A stretch of 32,264 nt of DNA from Candidatus Komeilibacteria bacterium. Its GTDB lineage: Bacteria; Patescibacteriota; Patescibacteriia; UBA1558; GWA2-36-10. The notes under the pieces were generated by a model. It made no database searches. It worked only from the letters and a program-made list of their open reading frames with translations, and was not told where the DNA came from. Shown one piece after another: positions 27,918 to 32,264 of the stretch; position 1 is the stretch's first letter, and every line of letters begins with the position of its first letter. Both the position numbers and the translations under genes were made by a program. The stretch lies in contig JABHZY010000008.1 in assembly GCA_018656065.1 (NCBI GenBank), positions 1 to 32,264 of the forward strand, written 5' to 3'.

Positions 27918-28892
27918 TTAAGCATCAATCTCTTCATCATTCTCATCTCTAATTTCTCCAACTATTTCCTCTAATATGTCTTCCATGGTCACTAGACCTA
28001 ACAAATCATCACCTCTTATAACAATAGCCATATGACTATGCCCCCGACGCATTTTATTAAACACGTTATTTATCTTTTCTTCGGGTTTTAACTTAATAAT
28101 AGGTTGAACAAAGTTTTCTAATTCTTTTTCTCTATGTTCACTATTTAAAACCTTCATAATATCTATAACGTGTACATAACCAATAATATTATCTTTTTGA
28201 TTATGATAAACTGGATAACGAGAAAAACCAGATTGTCCCATAAAATAGGCCACTTGATCAACATCCGCATCATCATTTAAAACTTTCATTTTATAACGAG
28301 GTGTAATTACATCTTTTACTTCACGATCATTAAATTCCAAAACATTCATGATCATTTCATGTTCTTCAAATTCTATAGTACCTTCCTCTACTGCTAAACG
28401 ACTTAGGGCCTTAAATTCTGTTTCTGATACTTTTTCACCAGATTTACCTCTAGTAAGTAATGCTAATAGTTTTTCCAAAATGTATACTATTGGGAATAAT
28501 ATAAGTTGTAAAGTATATATAACAGGCGCAAATAATAAAGCAATCCTAACTGCATTTATCTGAAAATAAGCCTTAGGGTACATTTCTCCAAATATTAAAA
28601 TAAGCAAGGTCATTACACCGGTGGCAATACCAGCTCCAGCTGTACCAAAAATATCCATAGCAGCTACAGTAGCTAAGGAGGCTGCACCAATATTAACTAA
28701 ATTATTACCTAATAAAATAACTACTAGTAATTTATGTTTTTTGATTAACAAGCTTTGTAGTAGTTCTGCATTCTTCTTTTTGTCTAAAACTAGCTCTTTT
28801 ACCTTGGCTGAAGATAAAGAAAACATAGCAATCTCCATACCAGAGAACCAAGAAGAAAGAGCTAATAAAATAACTAATGTAAGGTAAATCAT
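27918..28892 (-). CDS. CNNM/CorC-family membrane protein with CBS pair
   Basis: 324 aa. The DUF21/CNNM transmembrane domain (about 1-165) has several helices and the motif SSWFSGMEIAMFSLS at the N-terminus, with family pattern GNNLVNIGAASLAT near 64 and FGEMYPKAYF near 100. A CBS pair follows (about 185-315; VITPRYKMKVL, GFSRYPVYHNQKDNIIGYVH, HMAIVIRGDDLLGLVTMEDILEEIVGEI). The C-terminal CorC_HlyC domain of longer relatives is missing. The family includes magnesium and cation exporters and the so-called hemolysins; transport of Mg2+ is a family-based guess. No Shine-Dalgarno. Confidence 0.9.
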   Translation of the reverse strand: MIYLTLVILLALSSWFSGMEIAMFSLSSAKVKELVLDKKKNAELLQSLLIKKHKLLVVILLGNNLVNIGAASLATVAAMDIFGTAGAGIATGVMTLLILIFGEMYPKAYFQINAVRIALLFAPVIYTLQLILFPIVYILEKLLALLTRGKSGEKVSETEFKALSRLAVEEGTIEFEEHEMIMNVLEFNDREVKDVITPRYKMKVLNDDADVDQVAYFMGQSGFSRYPVYHNQKDNIIGYVHVIDIMKVLNSEHREKELENFVQPIIKLKPEEKINNVFNKMRRGHSHMAIVIRGDDLLGLVTMEDILEEIVGEIRDENDEEIDA

Positions 28893-28902
28893 ATTTTTCT
28901 AA

Positions 28903-28930
28903 TAAAAACAGGCCAAAACAGGCCTTTTTT
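28903..28930. terminator. AGGCC hairpin terminator-like element
   Basis: AGGCC-AAAACA-GGCCT followed by TTTTT on plus and by GTTTTTATT on minus. On the minus strand it would end the tRNA-Arg transcript just before the CNNM gene. Confidence 0.55.
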
Positions 28931-29028
28931 AAAAATAGCTTAATTTTTTATATTATTAGGACTAGCTTCGTCCAAATTCATCATAATTATATGATAGCAA
29001 ATCTTAGCAGATTTATCAAAAAAATTTA

Positions 29029-29103
29029 TGGTGTCCTCGAGAGGGATCGAACCTCTATCTAAGCCTTAGGAGGGCCTTGTTCTATCCATTGAACTACGAG
29101 GAC
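29029..29103 (-). tRNA. tRNA-Arg (anticodon CCT)
   Basis: Minus strand GTCCTCGTAGTTCAATGG... with acceptor GTCCTCG/CGAGGAC, anticodon loop CTCCTAA, T-loop TTCGATC and encoded CCA. It reads AGG. 75 nt. Confidence 0.96.
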
Positions 29104-29396
29104 TTATTCTATTTATTGCCTGTCCGCCTCTGGCGGAAACTATAGGGTCAAAAAATGATGCTTTATTATTTTCTATCTTAATATTAGAGTAAATAATGTG
29201 TCGTAATATATTTTATACATCCTAATAACAACTATAGTGCTAAACTTACTCTAAAAGCCTAATCATTCTAATACAAAGCAAATAAAAAGTCTACATTTAA
29301 CCCCAAATTATACCCATTTTAAGCCCTTTACATAAGGGTTTTTATTAGTTACTATTAAAGAACTAATTATTTTAATTTAACATCTAATATAAGCTT
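29104..29396. other. AT-rich intergenic spacer between tRNA-Arg and bactofilin
   Basis: No gene found. It holds a perfect hairpin TCCGCC-TCT-GGCGGA at 29123-29137 in otherwise AT-rich DNA, and a plus-strand CCCTT/AAGGG hairpin with TTTTTATT at about 29321-29346, a likely terminator for an unseen upstream plus-strand transcript. A TAATAT box ends 7 nt before the bactofilin ATG. Confidence 0.5.
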
Positions 29397-29813
29397 ATGT
29401 TTTCAAAAAATAAAGCTGCTGTACCCTCTGGCAAAAACATTGAAACTATCATTGGACCATCCGTTAAAGTAGAAGGAGATTTTAAAGGTGAGGGGGATTT
29501 AGTGGTCGAAGGTATTGTACAGGGTAGCCTACAAACTAAAAATAACCTAAAAATAGGTCAAAATGCTTTAGTTGAGGCTAATATTAACGCAAATAATGCT
29601 TTTATCTCTGGTAAAGTAAAAGGCAATATTATTGTCAAAGGTAAGGTAGAAATCACTGGCACCGGCATTGTTTTGGGTAATATTAAAGCTCAAATCATTT
29701 CTATCGAGAGCGGCGCTTTAATTAAAGGTGATTTAAATATGCCAGTTGGTAATATTGCTATCGCTGAGCCTAAACCAGAATTAAAACGCGAAGATTTAAA
29801 GGAAGATAAATAA
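29397..29813 (+). CDS. Bactofilin (polymer-forming cytoskeletal protein)
   Basis: 138 aa. The central bactofilin domain (about 17-115) consists of short right-handed beta-helix rungs: IIGPSVKVEGDFKGEGDLVV, EGIVQGSL, NNLKIGQNALVEANI, NNAFISGKVKGNII. Flanks are short and unstructured. Bactofilins polymerise without nucleotide and organise cell-wall synthesis or shape. A -10 box lies 7 nt before ATG, so translation is probably leaderless. Followed 19 nt later by the lipid-kinase-like gene. Confidence 0.93.
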   Translation: MFSKNKAAVPSGKNIETIIGPSVKVEGDFKGEGDLVVEGIVQGSLQTKNNLKIGQNALVEANINANNAFISGKVKGNIIVKGKVEITGTGIVLGNIKAQIISIESGALIKGDLNMPVGNIAIAEPKPELKREDLKEDK

Positions 29814-29832
29814 TTTTTAATCTCAGGAGTTT

Positions 29833-30573
29833 ATGTATCTATATATTTATGACTCCTTTCTTAATGATAAAAAGTACGCTGACCTTTTAATTAAAATTGA
29901 AAAGAGGCTTACTGATCTAGGCATCAAAGGAAAGATTGCTCGTCTGTCTATCTTGAAAAATATGAAAGAGATGATTACAGATGGAGTTAAAGAAGGAGTA
30001 GAGACTGTAGTTGCTATTGGCAATGCACAAACTTTTGCTAAAGTCATCAACGTGGTGGCTGATTTAGATGTTGCTCTAGGACTGATTCCTGTAAATAACG
30101 ATGATGAAATTGCAAAGATACTAGGTATACCACCCAAGGTAATGGCTTGTGATGTCCTAGCTTCTAGAATTATTAAAAGAATAGATTTAGGAAAAATAAA
30201 TAATTATTATTTTGTAAACACCGCCCAAATAGAAAACGGCAATGTTACAATTGAGTATAAAGATTTTAAAATTTCTCCCATCACTGAAAAATCTAAAATC
30301 ACTTTGTACAACTTCGCTAGTGGCATAGCTAACTCATCGCCAGTTGATGGTGTCTTAGAAGCAGTCATCACTCCAATTAAATCTTCTATCTTTGGTAAGA
30401 AGAAAATAGAGGAGACAGTTCTGCCTTTTACTAAAATAAAAATTGGTAGCCAAGCTGAAGAACAGGTGGCAATACTGACTGACGAACAGATTATAATGAA
30501 AACGCCTGCTGAGATCACGGTAGCGCCTGCCAAGCTAAAAATAATAGTTGGTAGTGATAGACGCTTTGAATAA
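29833..30573 (+). CDS. Diacylglycerol-kinase-catalytic-domain-like protein, degenerate
   Basis: 246 aa. The N-terminal half resembles DAGK_cat/YegS-like folds: VETVVAIGNAQTFAKVINVV parallels the family's VVAxGGDGTxxEVxN, and ALGLIPVNNDDEIAKILGIP parallels LGxIPxGTGNDxARxLGIP. But GGDGT is replaced by GNAQT and GTGND by NNDDE, the motifs that hold nucleotide and metal. It may be inactive, or have a new role; the C-terminal half matches the family's second beta domain only loosely. It has a rare clear AGGAG site and is probably co-transcribed with bactofilin. Confidence 0.65.
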   Translation: MYLYIYDSFLNDKKYADLLIKIEKRLTDLGIKGKIARLSILKNMKEMITDGVKEGVETVVAIGNAQTFAKVINVVADLDVALGLIPVNNDDEIAKILGIPPKVMACDVLASRIIKRIDLGKINNYYFVNTAQIENGNVTIEYKDFKISPITEKSKITLYNFASGIANSSPVDGVLEAVITPIKSSIFGKKKIEETVLPFTKIKIGSQAEEQVAILTDEQIIMKTPAEITVAPAKLKIIVGSDRRFE

Positions 30574-30601
30574 TATAAAAAATTAGTCGAGCAATTAAAA
30601 C

Positions 30602-30630
30602 AAAAAACCCCTTATTTTAAAGGGTTTTTT
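30602..30630. terminator. Bidirectional terminator between the lipid-kinase-like gene and yidC
   Basis: AAAAAACCC/GGGTTTTTT, T-rich on both strands, serving two convergent transcripts. Confidence 0.85.
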
Positions 30631-30673
30631 AAGTTATTTAAAAATGTTGTACAAGTTATGTGTTCTATTTTTC

Positions 30674-31411
30674 TTAGTCTTTTTTTGGAGCATCAATTAC
30701 TTCTGGCTGGTCTTTTTTATTCTTACCAAAGCCTAAAACTATATATTGTTGAGCTACTGAGAAGACAGTACTAAGAAACCAATAGAATGTTAAACCTGCT
30801 GGAAATCGTGAACCAATAAAAACTGTAAAGATCGGCATTAAATACACCATTTGAGCACTCATATTAGCCATGCCACCACCAGCGCCTGGTTTCTTTTTAG
30901 CCATCAACATTTTTGATTGCCAGAATTGGCCTAGTCCAGCCAAGATTGCCAAAGGAATACTCTTCTCAGCAAAATTTATAAAACCAAAAGCTATTGGATC
31001 TAGCATTCCTGGATTGACCACAAAAGAATAAAGAGAATCCATGGCATTTTCATTTGTCAGACCATTAAAGAAAACTCGATAGATGGCAAACAGAAAAGGC
31101 AATTGGATTAACATTGGCATACAAGAAGAAAGTGGATTAACACCCTTCTTCTTATAAAGAGCCATTAGCTCTGGCCCCATCTTATCTTTATCATCCTTGT
31201 ATTCTTCTTTCAATGCTTCTATTTCTGGCTGAAGAGTGGCTAATTCTTTTTGAGATTTAATAGATTGCTTTGATGGAATATAAAGAATTAATTTTATAAT
31301 CGCAGTAATTACTATAATAGCCACACCTATGTCATGTCCTGGTATAACATTATATATATAAACCAGTAAGTTAAAAATTGGTTGGTAAAAAATTGTAGAA
31401 AAAATTTCCAT
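30674..31411 (-). CDS. yidC: Membrane protein insertase YidC/OxaA
   Basis: 245 aa, the short Gram-positive type without the large periplasmic domain of enterobacterial YidC. Membrane segments near 8-25, 28-46, 98-118, 150-165, 190-235 and the conserved NPLSSCMPMLIQLPFLFAIY core. A basic tail ends the protein. The N-terminus lacks a lipobox. It inserts membrane proteins with or without SecYEG. Fourth in the rpmH-rnpA-yidD-yidC order, which is conserved widely near the replication origin. Confidence 0.96.
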   Translation of the reverse strand: MEIFSTIFYQPIFNLLVYIYNVIPGHDIGVAIIVITAIIKLILYIPSKQSIKSQKELATLQPEIEALKEEYKDDKDKMGPELMALYKKKGVNPLSSCMPMLIQLPFLFAIYRVFFNGLTNENAMDSLYSFVVNPGMLDPIAFGFINFAEKSIPLAILAGLGQFWQSKMLMAKKKPGAGGGMANMSAQMVYLMPIFTVFIGSRFPAGLTFYWFLSTVFSVAQQYIVLGFGKNKKDQPEVIDAPKKD

Positions 31412-31425
31412 GTTGTTTTATTATT

Positions 31426-31662
31426 TTATTTAATTGGATCGTGTCCACCAGCTGATAGAGGATTACAACGTAATATTCTCCAGGTAGTTTTAAGTCCACC
31501 CTTTAAAATCCCATGTTTATTTATAGCTTGGTAGCCATATTCTGAACAATGGGGATGAAAACGACAAAAACCATGCGGATGATAGACTTTAAACCAGCCC
31601 TGATCTGGAGATAAGGTCTTTTGATATAAACGAATTGTTTTTAATAATATCTTTTTTAACAT
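31426..31662 (-). CDS. yidD: Membrane protein insertion efficiency factor YidD
   Basis: 78 aa. It shows the family motif CRFHPHCSEYGYQAINKHG with the conserved Cys pair, followed by WRILRCNPLSAGGHDPI. YidD assists YidC insertion at the membrane surface. Adjacent to rnpA (0 nt gap) and 14 nt before yidC. Confidence 0.96.
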   Translation of the reverse strand: MLKKILLKTIRLYQKTLSPDQGWFKVYHPHGFCRFHPHCSEYGYQAINKHGILKGGLKTTWRILRCNPLSAGGHDPIK

Positions 31663-32010
31663 CTAGCCCTTATTATAAAGCCTGCTCTTCTCAAAAGCAA
31701 AATTTATTTGTTTTTTGATAGTAGTAAAATCAAGCTCTAATACTCTTTTTTTAGCTATTATTAGCACAGAATAACCTGTTTTAAGCTGTGGTAATAACTC
31801 TCTAGTCACCTCTCTAAAATGACGGGCAACTTTATTACGAACTACGGCTTTTTTATCAACTTTAGTAGAAACAATAAAACCAATTTTAGTAATCTCCTCT
31901 TTATTAGCCTTATATTTTATAGCCATCTCTGGTAAAAAAAAGGTTTGGCCTGTTTTGACCAAGTCCTTTATCTCTTTATCTGTATGTAATCTATTTTCTT
32001 TAGGCAACAT
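31663..32010 (-). CDS. rnpA: Ribonuclease P protein component
   Basis: 115 aa. It has MLPKENRLHTDKEI at the N-terminus and the RNR-type motif KAVVRNKVARHFREV near residue 55, which helps bind the P RNA and pre-tRNA leader. It pairs with RnpB RNA, not found in this window, to process tRNA 5' ends. Ends exactly where yidD begins; 26 nt after rpmH. Confidence 0.95.
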   Translation of the reverse strand: MLPKENRLHTDKEIKDLVKTGQTFFLPEMAIKYKANKEEITKIGFIVSTKVDKKAVVRNKVARHFREVTRELLPQLKTGYSVLIIAKKRVLELDFTTIKKQINFAFEKSRLYNKG

Positions 32011-32036
32011 AAGATTTGCCCTAATATTAGCACAAA

Positions 32037-32177
32037 TTAAACTGCTAGCTCTTTTCTACCCCTAGCTCTCTTCCTGCTTATAATACGACGACCAGTCTTA
32101 GTGGCCATTCTAGCACGGAAACCATGAGTTTTAGCTCTCTTTCTGGTATTTGGTTGATAGGTTCTTTTAGTAGACAT
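32037..32177 (-). CDS. rpmH: 50S ribosomal protein L34
   Basis: 46 aa, too short for the ORF track. Translation [20 protein letters not shown] followed by [20 protein letters not shown], the highly conserved L34 signature. A very basic large-subunit protein. First gene of the rpmH-rnpA-yidD-yidC operon; dnaA and the replication origin often lie just upstream, here beyond the right edge. Confidence 0.97.
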   Translation of the reverse strand: MSTKRTYQPNTRKRAKTHGFRARMATKTGRRIISRKRARGRKELAV

Positions 32178-32216
32178 ATCTTGATTTCAGAATTTCTTAA
32201 ATATTTTAACCACCAA

Positions 32217-32245
32217 ACAATAACATATTATAAATATTTTTTCAA
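32217..32245 (-). promoter_or_regulatory. rpmH operon promoter
   Basis: Minus strand TTGAAA, 17 nt, TATTGT, giving a leader of about 33 nt. Confidence 0.55.
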
Positions 32246-32264
32246 GGGCTAAGATAAATAAAAA

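Overview
The window comes from an AT-rich, streamlined bacterial genome. Gene content and style point to the Candidate Phyla Radiation (Patescibacteria/Parcubacteria-like). Features behind this guess are the rpmH-rnpA-yidD-yidC block, a lone trpB, VanW-type and lamin-tail surface proteins, a short SMC, a NusB-Nudix fusion, ribosomal and KH proteins with low-complexity acidic tails, and mostly Shine-Dalgarno-less AT-rich genes. The lineage is an inference from gene content; only about 60 nt of 16S rRNA lie in the window.

Layout: the 5' end of a 16S rRNA gene (minus strand) and its long leader; a two-gene GC-richer secreted-protein operon; rpsP-khpA-trmD; a truncated UDP-sugar dehydrogenase; a small unknown gene; smc; a structured RNA of about 340 nt; rpmF-nusB/nudix-rnc; a 6S-like rod-shaped RNA; a hypothetical/membrane/VanW/hsp20 cluster; tRNA-Val and tRNA-Leu; trpB, a trp leader peptide and trpR; a heptad-repeat protein behind its own attenuator-like leader; a lamin-tail surface protein and ssb; a small RNA candidate and adk; rnhB; a short zinc-ribbon-like reading frame; csoR-trxA-trxB-gdh; an MTA/purine phosphorylase; a small membrane protein; a CNNM/CorC protein; tRNA-Arg; bactofilin and a degenerate lipid-kinase-like gene; and yidC-yidD-rnpA-rpmH at the right edge.

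Two gene populations are interleaved. The AT-rich core genes usually lack a Shine-Dalgarno sequence, and several have a -10 box only a few bases before ATG. At least seven GC-richer islands (427-3700, 6405-6875, 9619-9990, 18096-18651, 21863-22660, 23260-23522, 26417-27875) sit between core operons. Each has its own TTGACA/TATAAT-like promoter and GC-rich terminator, and most carry a clear Shine-Dalgarno sequence. This mosaic is one of the main observations.

The strongest regulatory find is a complete trp attenuator between trpR and trpB: a 21-codon leader peptide with tandem Trp codons plus a third, overlapping the trpR stop, followed by mutually exclusive antiterminator and terminator hairpins. 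trpR itself has a near-perfect 32-bp palindrome with an ACTAGT core over its -10 box. The lone trpB is therefore apparently under both repression and attenuation. On the other side of trpR, the GDVT-repeat gene has its own leader with a 19-codon ORF ending inside the 5' arm of a 17-bp terminator hairpin. The csoR-trxA-trxB-gdh operon has a CsoR-type operator at its promoter and a sensor lacking the usual copper-binding His.
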